35,414 bases of DNA from contig CAJOIV010000020.1 of NCBI GenBank assembly GCA_905234665.1, forward strand, positions 1-35,414, in the 5' to 3' direction. The notes beneath the pieces were generated by a model. That model did no database searches and had not been told where the DNA came from. It worked only from the letters and a program-made list of their open reading frames with translations. How positions within the stretch are numbered: the first letter of the stretch is position 1; every line of letters starts with the position of its first letter. This document shows, in pieces, positions 16,429 to 24,094 of the stretch. Source of the DNA: an uncultured Bacteroidales bacterium. Its GTDB lineage: Bacteria; Bacteroidota; Bacteroidia; Bacteroidales; P3. Position numbers and translations under genes: made by a program.

Positions 16429-17844
16429 ATGAAGAAGACACTGCTGGCAATTGTCCCTCTCTTAGCTGCGGCCTGTTCGGCACCTGCCCCAGAACCCTAC
16501 GGACCTGTCCCATCCGCTGCCCAGCTGGCCTGGCAGCGGATGGAGATTAACATGTTCTGCCACTTCGGCCCCAACACCTTCACGGGAGCCGAGTGGGGCG
16601 ACGGGAAGGAACGAGAGGAAGTGTTCTCTCCCACTGCATTGGACTGCAGCCAGTGGGCCGACGTGGCAGCACAGGCCGGTATGGGAGGCATCATCCTTAC
16701 CGCCAAACATCATGACGGGTTCTGTCTCTGGCCCTCGGCGTATAGTACCCACACTGTGGCGCAGAGCCCCTGGCGAGATGGTAGGGGTGACGTGCTGCGT
16801 GAATTTACAGATGCCTGCCGTGAGCGAGGTCTGAAAGCCGGCGTATATATCTCGCCTTGGGACCGCAATCATCCCACCTATGGCACACAAGAGTACAACA
16901 CCCTTTTCGCCAACACACTCCGGGAGGTACACACGACCTATGGCCCTTTCTTCGAGCAGTGGTTCGATGGCGCCTGTGGCGAGGGCCCCAACGGGAAGCG
17001 GCAGCAGTACGACTGGCCCTTGTTCGAGGGGACCGTTACGGGTGTTAACCCGCACTGCGTCATGTTCAGCGATGTCGGCCCCGGATGCCGTTGGGTGGGC
17101 AATGAAGAGGGACATGCCGGCGAGACCAACTGGAGCCGGTTGCATGTGTCTGAAGGACAGAGGACCACGGAAAAAGGTGGTAGCGGCGACATCGATGGCG
17201 ACCAATGGATACCCGCCGAGGTGGACGTCAGTATCCGTCCAGGATGGTTCTGGCACGCCGACGAGCATCCCAAGACAGTTGCCGAGCTGATGGAGATATA
17301 CTACAACAGCGTGGGACGCAACGGATTGCTGTTGCTCAACGTGCCGCCCGACAGCCGTGGACGCATCTCTGCCGAAGACAGTTCCGTCCTGATGGCTTTC
17401 CGGGCCGAAAGAGACCGTATCTTCGGTCACGACCTGGCGCAGGGTGCAACTATCAAAGCCTATTTGGGGGATGGTGTGTGGACTGAAGCGCGGAGCCTCT
17501 ATCCAACTGAAAACCTTACAGACACGGCATACCACTCCTTCTGGATGTTGAAATCGAAAGACACCAGTGACATCACTCTTGAAATACAACTCCCGGAAGA
17601 ACGCGAGATAGACATTGTTGTTCTTCAGGAATACATCCCTTTAGGCCAGCGGGTCGCGAAATTCAGCATAAGCTACTCGTTTGGAGACAACAAAGGCGGT
17701 TCCTGGATTGCCAGTGGCACCACTATAGGATATAAACGTATCATCCGTTTGCCACACCCGATACGTACAAGGACGCTGTATCTCAATATCGAGAGCGCGC
17801 TTGCCCCTCCAATACTGAACAGGGTGGCACTCTATCGTTCCTGA
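16429..17844 (+). CDS. GH29 alpha-L-fucosidase lipoprotein
   Basis: Predicted surface or periplasmic enzyme that removes alpha-linked L-fucose from glycans. The signal peptide ends in a lipobox (LAAAC, Cys16), so it is a lipoprotein. The catalytic barrel shows FCHFGPNTFTGAEWGDG, LTAKHHDGFCLWPS (90-103) and the nucleophile Asp D180 in EQWFDGACGEG. DGDQWIPAEVDVSIRPGWFW and GLLLLNVPPDSRG are typical of the GH29 subfamily that prefers alpha-1,3/1,4 branches. The last ~130 residues resemble a beta-sandwich (F5/8C-like) module. At 471 residues it is complete. No SusC/SusD pair or other glycoside hydrolase is adjacent, so it is not in a recognisable utilisation locus. Its 3' end overlaps lpxH by 13 bases. 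Confidence 0.9.
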   Translation: MKKTLLAIVPLLAAACSAPAPEPYGPVPSAAQLAWQRMEINMFCHFGPNTFTGAEWGDGKEREEVFSPTALDCSQWADVAAQAGMGGIILTAKHHDGFCLWPSAYSTHTVAQSPWRDGRGDVLREFTDACRERGLKAGVYISPWDRNHPTYGTQEYNTLFANTLREVHTTYGPFFEQWFDGACGEGPNGKRQQYDWPLFEGTVTGVNPHCVMFSDVGPGCRWVGNEEGHAGETNWSRLHVSEGQRTTEKGGSGDIDGDQWIPAEVDVSIRPGWFWHADEHPKTVAELMEIYYNSVGRNGLLLLNVPPDSRGRISAEDSSVLMAFRAERDRIFGHDLAQGATIKAYLGDGVWTEARSLYPTENLTDTAYHSFWMLKSKDTSDITLEIQLPEEREIDIVVLQEYIPLGQRVAKFSISYSFGDNKGGSWIASGTTIGYKRIIRLPHPIRTRTLYLNIESALAPPILNRVALYRS

Positions 17845-18590
17845 AGGGACAATTCCCCGTCGGCATAGACGGCGTAATTGCGATGGATGAGCCAGTCGCC
17901 GACGTTGCAGTAGGTGGCGGTGACGCCTTCGGGAGTGCTGATTTCCTTCACGAGGGGGGTGTGGCGGTGCCCGAAGACGCAGTAGTCGAAATGATCCTTC
18001 ATCATGCGCTCTTTGCAATAGAGAATGATGCCTTCGTTGTCATCGCCTTGGAATTCGAGGATTTCGGGCTTTTTGCGCAGCTTGCCACTACGGTGCTTCT
18101 GGCTCCAGCGGGCGGCAATGCCGAAAGTCATCCATTCCGGCAGGATGGAGAAGAGACGCTGATTGACACGGTTCCGGAATATCCATCGGAGGATGTCGTA
18201 GGTCCTGTCAAGGTGTCCAAGGCCGTCGCCGTGGCCTACAAGGAATCTCTTCCCGTCGAATACCATCACTTCGGGTTCGTCGTGCATGACGATGCCCATT
18301 TCCTTTTGAAGGTAGTCGAACATCCACATGTCGTGGTTGCCCACGAAGAAGTGCATCTCGATGCCCGCGTCGGACATCTGCGCCATGCGTCCCAGCAGAC
18401 GGGTGTAGCCCTTGGGCACGACGTGGCGGTAGGTGAACCAAAAGTCGAACATATCGCCAAGGAAGACCACCTTTGCGGCCTTCGGGGCGATGTCGTCCAA
18501 TAGTTGGCAGAGCGCCTTCTCACGCTCCAGCGTGTCGGCTCCTGCACCTAGATGGGCGTCGGTGATGAAGTATAGCCCTTTATCTTGCAT
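17832..18590 (-). CDS. lpxH: UDP-2,3-diacylglucosamine diphosphatase
   Basis: Membrane-associated metallophosphoesterase that hydrolyses UDP-2,3-diacylglucosamine to lipid X in lipid A synthesis. I chose the ATG at 18590 (MQDKGLYFITDAHLGAG, 252 residues). The frame is open further upstream but that part is antisense to no motif and overlaps the preceding gene. Metal-binding motifs are present in order: DAHLG, FLGDMFDFWF, FVGNHDMWMFDY, GHGDGLG and VFGHRHTP. It overlaps the end of the DUF4369 gene by 11 bases, so the two are probably coupled, and converges on the fucosidase gene with 13 overlapping bases. Confidence 0.88.
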   Translation of the reverse strand: MQDKGLYFITDAHLGAGADTLEREKALCQLLDDIAPKAAKVVFLGDMFDFWFTYRHVVPKGYTRLLGRMAQMSDAGIEMHFFVGNHDMWMFDYLQKEMGIVMHDEPEVMVFDGKRFLVGHGDGLGHLDRTYDILRWIFRNRVNQRLFSILPEWMTFGIAARWSQKHRSGKLRKKPEILEFQGDDNEGIILYCKERMMKDHFDYCVFGHRHTPLVKEISTPEGVTATYCNVGDWLIHRNYAVYADGELSLQER

Positions 18591-19332
18591 AATGGTAACG
18601 GAGTCTCTCCACCTCATTCTTGAAGTTGAGGGTGTGTGGGTTTTCCGGCAAGGCCTCCTCCAGACCCTCCAACACATAGTCGTAAATCTCGAAACTGTTC
18701 TCTGGGTCAATGAGGGGGTGGTTGTTGAAGGGTTTGTAGAGGGCTATGAGCGTGGCGAGGGAACCGAGGTTGTCCTCGATGAAACCCACCACATATTTCT
18801 GCTGCTGAGTGAAGATGCTCAGGTAGATGGAATCAGTATGGTTGTGGGCCTCGTCGAACTCCTGCTGGGAGATTTTGCCTGCATCGAGCAGTTGACAGTT
18901 GCTTTCGTCCAACGCCACGAGTCCACGCAACTCGCGGTTGCAGCCATTGGTGTAGTCTTGCAACTGCCAGAGAAGCTGGCTGTCGTGTCCGCCCTGGAGA
19001 TGATAGGAGCGCGACAGACTGTCGTAGACGCCCGTGAGGGTGATTTTCTCTCCCATGTCGGGCAGCAGCACGATATAGTCCTGGTCGCTGACATGGACGT
19101 TGTAGAAGGTCTTGTAGGGCATGGCGTAGCGGAAGGAGAAATGGCCTTTCTTGTCGAGGGTGATGGAGTCGAGGAAGAGTCGCGCCTCGGGGGTCATCTC
19201 CTCGATGAAGATGACTTTGCCTGCGCCGTTCTCAAGCGTGCCCTCGATGATGATGTCGTCCTTGCTGCCGCAGGACTGAAGTAGAAGTAAGAGGTAAGAA
19301 CTAAGAACTAAGAAGGGGAGGAGTCTTTTCAT
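18580..19332 (-). CDS. DUF4369 domain lipoprotein
   Basis: A 250-residue lipoprotein; the lipobox is LLLQSCG with Cys21. The DUF4369 pattern follows at once: DIIIEGTLENGAGKVIFIEEM, LDSITLDKKGHFSF and ITLTGVYDSLSRSYHLQGG. In many Bacteroidota proteins DUF4369 precedes a thioredoxin-like AhpC/TSA domain; here that domain is absent and the protein ends in a helical segment. Function unknown. The hydrophobic core of the signal peptide is encoded by a simple repeat (see 19279-19365). The gene lies 23 bases after aroC and overlaps lpxH. Confidence 0.8.
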   Translation of the reverse strand: MKRLLPFLVLSSYLLLLLQSCGSKDDIIIEGTLENGAGKVIFIEEMTPEARLFLDSITLDKKGHFSFRYAMPYKTFYNVHVSDQDYIVLLPDMGEKITLTGVYDSLSRSYHLQGGHDSQLLWQLQDYTNGCNRELRGLVALDESNCQLLDAGKISQQEFDEAHNHTDSIYLSIFTQQQKYVVGFIEDNLGSLATLIALYKPFNNHPLIDPENSFEIYDYVLEGLEEALPENPHTLNFKNEVERLRYHYAR

Positions 19333-19365
19333 GATTAGGAATGAGGAATTAGGAATTAGGAATTG
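19279..19365. repeat. Simple repeats around the DUF4369 start
   Basis: On the plus strand, AAGTAAGAGGTAAGAACTAAG and a further AACTAAG unit lie within 19279-19316, inside the signal-peptide codons. AGGAATTAGGAATT units at 19337-19365 fill the gap to aroC and contain the aroC stop codon. The two arms differ in sequence and do not form a strong hairpin. Confidence 0.7.
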
Positions 19366-20264
19366 GCTTGAAGAAGCAGATCGAGGAGGGTGATGGCGGC
19401 CATGGCCTCGACGATGACGGGGAGGCGCGTGATGTGGCTCCTATCGTGACGGCCGCCGGGAACTACCTGCTTGAGGTTGCCCTCCATGTCGCGGCAGAGC
19501 ATCCCGTCGGGGTCCGTCACAGGCGGGTGGAAACCCACATGGAACACCACAGGCATGCCGTTGCTGATACCGCCCTGTACGCCACCGCAGTGGTTGGTGG
19601 CGGTGAGGGTGGGACCCTTGCCATGGGGTGTCCAGGCGTCGGCCCAGACATCAATGTTGTCATTCCCGGCATCGCCCATTGTGAATGACACTGCCGAAGG
19701 AATGGAGAGCATGGCATAGGCCAGCCGGGCGTTGAGACGGTCGAACACAGGTTCCCCCACACCTGCGGGGAGCCCTATTGCGGTGCATGAGACGCTGCTT
19801 GCATCAAAGGTTGAGGTGATGCTTATTCCTTTCTGTGATAGAATCTGTTTGGCGACAGCGCCTGCCACCACTCGTGCCACTGTCTCGCGACCTGAGGCAC
19901 GGCCGCCGCCGCGATGGTCGCGGTGACCGTATTTCGATTCGTAGGTATAGTCGGCGTGTCCTGGCCGGCATAGTCCGCGCAAGGCGTCGTAGTCCTGAGG
20001 GCGGCAGTCTTCATTGCGCACAAGGAACGCCAACGGGGTGCCGAGTGTATGGCCTTCGAAAAGTCCGCTGAGCCATTCTACATGGTCGGCCTCGCGGCGG
20101 GAAGTGGTATCGGGCGAATCACCACGTCGGCGGAGCAGCTCGCTGTCCACCAAGTTCATGTCCAGGAATAAACCGGCGGGACAGCCGTCGATGATGCCAC
20201 CGATGGCTGCCCCGTGTGATTCGCCGAATGTTGTCAAGCGGAACAGCGTGCCGAAACTATTCAT
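19356..20264 (-). CDS. aroC: Chorismate synthase, shortened form
   Basis: FMN-dependent enzyme that makes chorismate from EPSP, the last step of the shikimate pathway. Conserved segments are intact: TTFGESHGAAIGGIIDGCPAG (with the first residues left out here), RRRGDSPDTTSRREADHVE, RPGHADYTYESKYG, RDHRGGGRASGRETVARV and, near the end, PGGRHDRSHITRLPVIVEAM. It has 302 residues where bacterial AroC is usually 350-390. The missing part lies between KGISITSTFDASS and GLPAGVGEPVFDRL (about residues 145-165), where relatives carry a helical insert ending in a GDSIGGV motif. The frame is uninterrupted, so this is a natural deletion or a rare variant. It lies 21 bases after the FKBP gene. Confidence 0.88.
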   Translation of the reverse strand: MNSFGTLFRLTTFGESHGAAIGGIIDGCPAGLFLDMNLVDSELLRRRGDSPDTTSRREADHVEWLSGLFEGHTLGTPLAFLVRNEDCRPQDYDALRGLCRPGHADYTYESKYGHRDHRGGGRASGRETVARVVAGAVAKQILSQKGISITSTFDASSVSCTAIGLPAGVGEPVFDRLNARLAYAMLSIPSAVSFTMGDAGNDNIDVWADAWTPHGKGPTLTATNHCGGVQGGISNGMPVVFHVGFHPPVTDPDGMLCRDMEGNLKQVVPGGRHDRSHITRLPVIVEAMAAITLLDLLLQANS

Positions 20265-20285
20265 ATTTGTCTGTATGGCGCTGTG

Positions 20286-21134
20286 TTATTTGCGCTTCAC
20301 CACCTCTAAGAGTTCCACTTCGAAGATGAGTGTACTACCCGGGGGAATGGAGCCTACAGCTTGCTCGCCATAGCCAAGGTCGTAGGGGATGTAGAGCATA
20401 TACTTCGAGCCTTCCTCCATCAACTGCAGGCCTTCGGTCCAGCCGGGGATGACTTCGTTGAGGTTGAACTCGATGGGTTCGCCGCGGTCCACGCTGCTGT
20501 CGAACTTGGTGCCGTCAATAAGGGTGCCGGTGTAGTGCACCTTCACACGTTCGTTTGCTTTGGGTTTACGGCCTGTACCTTTCTTGATGATTTTGTACTG
20601 AAGGCCGCTTTTGGTGGTGTAGACCGACTTGTTGAGGGCATTCTCGGTAAGGAACTTCTTGCCTTTGGCGATGTTCTCGTCCTTGCCTGCCATCATTTTC
20701 TCCTGGTCGGCGCGCTGGCGTCTCTCAAACTCCTGCTGGAATCGGGTGAGCAGGGGGCGCATCATCTCGGCAGACCAGGTGTTCTGGCCTTTGTAGCAGT
20801 CGAGCATCGATTGTGCAGCAGCGGCGGCGTTTATGCCAAGTTTCTGCTGCAGCCAGCTCTGATAGATGTCCTTGCCGATGGCGTAGGAGGCCGAGTCGTT
20901 GAAGTCTTTCAGCTCCACGGGACGGTAGAGGTCTTGGCGTTGTTGGAACTCTTCATAGGCCCGGACGCTCTCGTCGAGGGCAGCTTTGGTCTTCTCATAA
21001 AGGTCGGCTTTCTGCTTCAGCAGGTTGTAGTCGGATTCACTCATGGTCACCTTACCTTTCTTGATGGTGACTTCCTGCGCCGTGGCGGCAAATCCAAGGG
21101 CCAATACGGCAAGGGTGAGGATAATTTTCTTCAT
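20286..21134 (-). CDS. FKBP-type peptidyl-prolyl isomerase (exported)
   Basis: Prolyl isomerase and folding helper of the periplasm. It has 282 residues with a signal peptide ([20 protein letters not shown]). An N-terminal helical dimerisation region includes [20 protein letters not shown], as in FkpA/Mip-like proteins. The C-terminal FKBP domain runs from about 170 to 282 with [37 protein letters not shown] and [16 protein letters not shown]. It lies 76 bases downstream of buk, with a hairpin between, and 21 bases upstream of aroC. Confidence 0.92.
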   Translation of the reverse strand: MKKIILTLAVLALGFAATAQEVTIKKGKVTMSESDYNLLKQKADLYEKTKAALDESVRAYEEFQQRQDLYRPVELKDFNDSASYAIGKDIYQSWLQQKLGINAAAAAQSMLDCYKGQNTWSAEMMRPLLTRFQQEFERRQRADQEKMMAGKDENIAKGKKFLTENALNKSVYTTKSGLQYKIIKKGTGRKPKANERVKVHYTGTLIDGTKFDSSVDRGEPIEFNLNEVIPGWTEGLQLMEEGSKYMLYIPYDLGYGEQAVGSIPPGSTLIFEVELLEVVKRK

Positions 21135-21159
21135 GTCTCTAATGATGTCTATTTACAGA

Positions 21160-21195
21160 CAACTCCCACAAATGCATGGCACTTGTGGGAAGTTG
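21160..21195. terminator. Hairpin between buk and the FKBP gene
   Basis: CAACTCCCACAA (21160-21171) pairs with TTGTGGGAAGTTG (21183-21195) with one bulged base. There is no T run on the minus strand, so it may only slow transcription or protect the buk message. Confidence 0.45.
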
Positions 21196-21210
21196 CTTGT
21201 TCTGGTTTGA

Positions 21211-22302
21211 TTATTTGTATTCTTTCGGGGCAACGCCATCCAGGATTTCCTTGCCACAGATGGCGAGAGCCAGCATTTCGTTTTCGCCCTTATAAATCTT
21301 CACGGGGGCGATCCAACCGATGCGGTCGATAATCATCTGCATCCAGGGCTTGCTGTATGCAATGCCACCAGTGAGGAGGATGGCATCGACCTTACCGTTG
21401 ACCACAGCAGCGAGGCGGCTGATTTCGAGCGACACCTGATAGGTGAAGGCTTCGACGAGGAGCTGGCACTTGGCATCGCCGGCGAGGGCTTTCTTCTCCA
21501 CCTCGTAGGCGTCGTTGGTGCCCAGATAGGCAACGAAACCACCTTCGGCGGTGACCATCTTCTTGAGCTGGGCCTCGGTGTACTTGCCGCTGCAGGCTAC
21601 CTCGATGAGTTTGCTGGCGTTGATGCTGCCGCAACGGGTGGGAGAGAAGGCTCCGAGACCACAGAGGGCACGGTTCACCTCAACGACACGACCATGATTG
21701 TGGATACCCACACTCACGCCGCCGCCCATGTGGGCGATGATGAGGTTGAGGTCTTCATAGTGCTTGCCGAGTTCGCGGGCGTACAGCTTGGCGGTCATCT
21801 TCTGGTTGAGGCAGTGCCAGATGACACCTTCGCGCGACGGGTCGAGGTCGAACACGGGGTGGCCACTGATTTTTGCGTACTCGGGACGCTCGTCCACAAT
21901 GCCGGGATCGGCGATATATGCACAATCGAGGCCAATCTCACGGGCAATGGCATCGCTGATGAGTGCGCCGAGGTTGCAGGCATGCTTGCCCTGAATACCG
22001 GCGTGGCATTCCTCCTTCATCAGTTCGTTCACTTGGTAGCAGCCGCTCTCGCAGGGGCGAGTGAGGCCACCGCGGCCCATGACGACGGCAATATCGTCGG
22101 TGCTCACGCCATGGCGCTTCACCATGTCGAGGATTTTGTCCTTACGATAGTCGAATTGGTCGGCCACTTCGTGGAACTGCTGGATTTCTTCGATGGGATG
22201 TGAGAGGTTCTCGGTGAATACTTCGGTCTCGCCGTCATAGATGGCAGCCTTTGTCGAGGTTGCTCCCGGGTTGATGACTAAGGTATACTTCTTGGTGCTC
22301 AT
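21211..22302 (-). CDS. buk: Butyrate kinase
   Basis: Cytosolic acetokinase-family enzyme that converts butyryl phosphate and ADP to butyrate and ATP, the energy-yielding last step of one butyrate route. It has 363 residues. Motifs include VINPGATSTKAAIYDG (adenosine/phosphate site), GRGGLTRPCESGCYQVNE near residue 78, IAHMGGGVSVGIHNHGRVVEVN and ILLTGGIAYS. The GRGGL..P...G.Y.VN pattern separates butyrate from acetate kinases. Phosphotransbutyrylase (ptb) is not adjacent, so its partner must be elsewhere. A promoter box lies 45 bases upstream. Confidence 0.92.
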   Translation of the reverse strand: MSTKKYTLVINPGATSTKAAIYDGETEVFTENLSHPIEEIQQFHEVADQFDYRKDKILDMVKRHGVSTDDIAVVMGRGGLTRPCESGCYQVNELMKEECHAGIQGKHACNLGALISDAIAREIGLDCAYIADPGIVDERPEYAKISGHPVFDLDPSREGVIWHCLNQKMTAKLYARELGKHYEDLNLIIAHMGGGVSVGIHNHGRVVEVNRALCGLGAFSPTRCGSINASKLIEVACSGKYTEAQLKKMVTAEGGFVAYLGTNDAYEVEKKALAGDAKCQLLVEAFTYQVSLEISRLAAVVNGKVDAILLTGGIAYSKPWMQMIIDRIGWIAPVKIYKGENEMLALAICGKEILDGVAPKEYK

Positions 22303-22346
22303 TGTGTGTATTGTTATGTTTGTTTGTCCTTTTGTTTTTCAGGGTG

Positions 22347-22354
22347 CAAAGATA
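22347..22354 (-). promoter_or_regulatory. -7 box of the buk promoter
   Basis: TATCTTTG on the minus strand, 45 bases before the buk ATG. A clear upstream TTG at the usual distance is not seen. Confidence 0.6.
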
Positions 22355-22423
22355 AGAAATATTCTTGAATAATCGGGACTTTCTTTCTTTTTTTAACAAA
22401 ATAATTTTCCCTGTGCGCTTGTA

Positions 22424-23359
22424 TCAATAGTGTCGACTCCGTTTCAGAAGAAAGGGGAGTAGCACTTGTTCAACACCTTGGCTTACGTTTACGGTCTGGT
22501 AGTCGATGCGGTACTGTATGGCTATGCGCTTTATCTCGGCAGTGCGCCGTGCCATCTCTTTGCGGTAACTATCGGCCACTTCCAAGGGATTTACCTTCAG
22601 TCTATGTCCTGTCTCAAGGTCGATGAACTCTGTGGGGCGTGCCGGGTAGTCAAACCCCACTTCGTGCCCGTGGTGCAGAGTGTGGAACAGGAGCACCTCA
22701 TGCTTACAGTGGCGCAGGTGACGCAGGGCGTCGAAGAGAGGGTCGTCCTCCTCGGGACGCACCAAGGCATCGGTGAATAGCACCACCAGCGACCGCCTAT
22801 GCAAAGCCTCGGCGGTCAGGTGCAGGGCTTCGACTATCGAAGTGCCCCTTTGCGCGGCTTCCTTGCGGTCTCCAGGCATGGGTTGCAGTAATTCCTTCTC
22901 AAGGAGTTGAAGAATGTATTGCTGATGTGTCCGGCTGCTGCGACAAGGAGTCTGTTGGTCGATACCCTCACTCAGCAACGACAGGCCAAATGCATCTCTT
23001 TGGCGCACCAGCAATTCGCTGATGACGGCAGATGCATAGCATGCGAAGGTCAACTTGTTGGGATGGTCGATGTCGCCTTGCCCTTCAGTGGGCAGGAACA
23101 TCGAACTGCTGTGGTCTACCACCAGTTGGCAGCGAAGATTGGTCTCCTCCTCGAAGCGTTTGACGAAGAGCTTGTCGGTACGGGCATAGAGTTTCCAGTC
23201 GATGCTCTTGGTCGGCTCGCCTGTGGTGTATTGCCGATGCTCGGCGAACTCTACAGAGAAACCGTGAAAAGGACTTCTATGCATGCCTGTGATGAATCCC
23301 TCCACCACTTGGCGTGCATAGAAGTCTAACGACTTGTATTTCTCTATTCCCTCAAACAA
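22424..23359 (-). CDS. DUF58 family protein (vWA-like)
   Basis: A 311-residue soluble protein with the DUF58 signature: HRSPFHGFSVEFAEHRQYTTGE, then SIDWKLYARTDKLFVKRFEEE, then a von Willebrand A-like fold whose metal-site motif is VVDHSSSM (D-x-S-x-S) followed by LVVLFTDAL. DUF58 proteins usually work with a MoxR AAA+ ATPase encoded next door, often with BatA/BatB-like membrane proteins, in envelope or oxidative-stress functions. None of these is present here; the neighbours are trxA upstream and buk downstream. It starts 18 bases after trxA and may share its promoter. Confidence 0.88.
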   Translation of the reverse strand: MFEGIEKYKSLDFYARQVVEGFITGMHRSPFHGFSVEFAEHRQYTTGEPTKSIDWKLYARTDKLFVKRFEEETNLRCQLVVDHSSSMFLPTEGQGDIDHPNKLTFACYASAVISELLVRQRDAFGLSLLSEGIDQQTPCRSSRTHQQYILQLLEKELLQPMPGDRKEAAQRGTSIVEALHLTAEALHRRSLVVLFTDALVRPEEDDPLFDALRHLRHCKHEVLLFHTLHHGHEVGFDYPARPTEFIDLETGHRLKVNPLEVADSYRKEMARRTAEIKRIAIQYRIDYQTVNVSQGVEQVLLPFLLKRSRHY

Positions 23360-23377
23360 GGTGTGAGTCTTTCTGGC

Positions 23378-23692
23378 TTACAGAAGGGCGTTGAGCTTAT
23401 CGGTGAGGCTGCTCTTGGGCACAGCTCCCACGCTCTTGTCCTTCAGCTCGCCGTTCTTGAAGAAGAGGACGGTGGGGACGTTACGGATGCGGAAGCGGGA
23501 GGTGATGTCGGTGCATTCCTCGACGTCGGCTTTGCCGACAGCCACGCGGCCTTCATACTCATTGGCGATTTCGTCCACTACGGGGGCGAGTTGCTTGCAA
23601 GGCCCACACCAAGTGGCGCCGAAGTCGACCATGACTACAGGGTTGTTTTTGAGAATCTCATCGAAGTTCTCGTTGGTGATATTCAGTTCCAT
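23378..23692 (-). CDS. trxA: Thioredoxin
   Basis: Small cytosolic disulfide reductase of 104 residues. The active site is WCGPC (residues 28-32) and the cis-proline loop is RNVPTVLFF. I chose the ATG at 23692 (MELNITNENFDEIL) because it gives the standard thioredoxin length; the frame remains open to 23755, but that stretch includes the promoter. Confidence 0.95.
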   Translation of the reverse strand: MELNITNENFDEILKNNPVVMVDFGATWCGPCKQLAPVVDEIANEYEGRVAVGKADVEECTDITSRFRIRNVPTVLFFKNGELKDKSVGAVPKSSLTDKLNALL

Positions 23693-23723
23693 GACTAATG
23701 TGTTTTTTGTTTTGTTCAGGATG

Positions 23724-23755
23724 CAAAGATACACAAAAAACGGCACATAGCGCAA
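23724..23755 (-). promoter_or_regulatory. Promoter of trxA
   Basis: TATCTTTG on the minus strand (23731-23724) with TTG at 23755-23753, a 21-base spacer; 31 bases before the ATG. Confidence 0.7.
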
Positions 23756-23887
23756 GACGGTGGCGGAAAAATGGAGACAAACAATGAGCCGTATTGTTAA
23801 TAGTGTTAGCGACAGCTCATTGCAGGATAATAAAAAAAATATTTCTCAAGGAAAGCACTTTTTTTTCATTATGTGCGAAAAAATGTG

Positions 23888-23895
23888 TACTTTTG
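23888..23895 (+). promoter_or_regulatory. -7 box of the tRNA-Met promoter
   Basis: TACTTTTG fits TAnnTTTG and lies 26 bases before the tRNA. Confidence 0.6.
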
Positions 23896-23921
23896 CACCC
23901 GATTTCAACGCAATGGAATCG

Positions 23922-23995
23922 GGTCCCTTAGCTCAGTCGGTTAGAGCAGCTGACTCATAATCAGCGGGTCCTTGGTTCGAACCCAAGAGGGACCA
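23922..23995 (+). tRNA. tRNA-Met (CAT), elongator type
   Basis: A complete 74-base cloverleaf without an encoded CCA. The acceptor GGTCCCT pairs with AGGGACC, the D arm is GCTC/GAGC, the anticodon stem GCTGA/TCAGC holds loop CTCATAA with anticodon CAT, and the T arm is CTTGG-TTCGAAC-CCAAG. The acceptor starts with a G-C pair and the anticodon stem lacks the three G-C pairs of initiator tRNA. A lysidine-modified tRNA-Ile with the same anticodon cannot be fully excluded, but the body resembles Bacteroidota elongator tRNA-Met. Confidence 0.93.
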
Positions 23996-24000
23996 CAAGT

Positions 24001-24044
24001 AATGCTTGAGTGCTTGAATGCGAGAATATTTAAGTATTCAAGCA
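24001..24044. repeat. Short inverted repeat after the tRNA
   Basis: TGCTTGAAT (24011-24019) and ATTCAAGCA (24036-24044) form a 9-bp stem with a 16-base AT-rich loop; a further TGCTTGA copy lies at 24003-24009. It could help end the tRNA transcript, but the tail is not a T run. Confidence 0.5.
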
Positions 24045-24094
24045 TTTATGCATAAGAACATCGGGACACTATTAACATTAAAATATCAAACAAT

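Noticed and set aside
18591..18710. Forty-residue upstream extension of lpxH
   Set aside because: The added residues are Arg/Thr/Ser-rich and are a shadow of the DUF4369 gene in another frame; the LpxH family begins at about the chosen ATG.
23922..23995. Initiator tRNA-fMet
   Set aside because: The acceptor stem is fully paired and the anticodon stem lacks the three consecutive G-C pairs of initiators.
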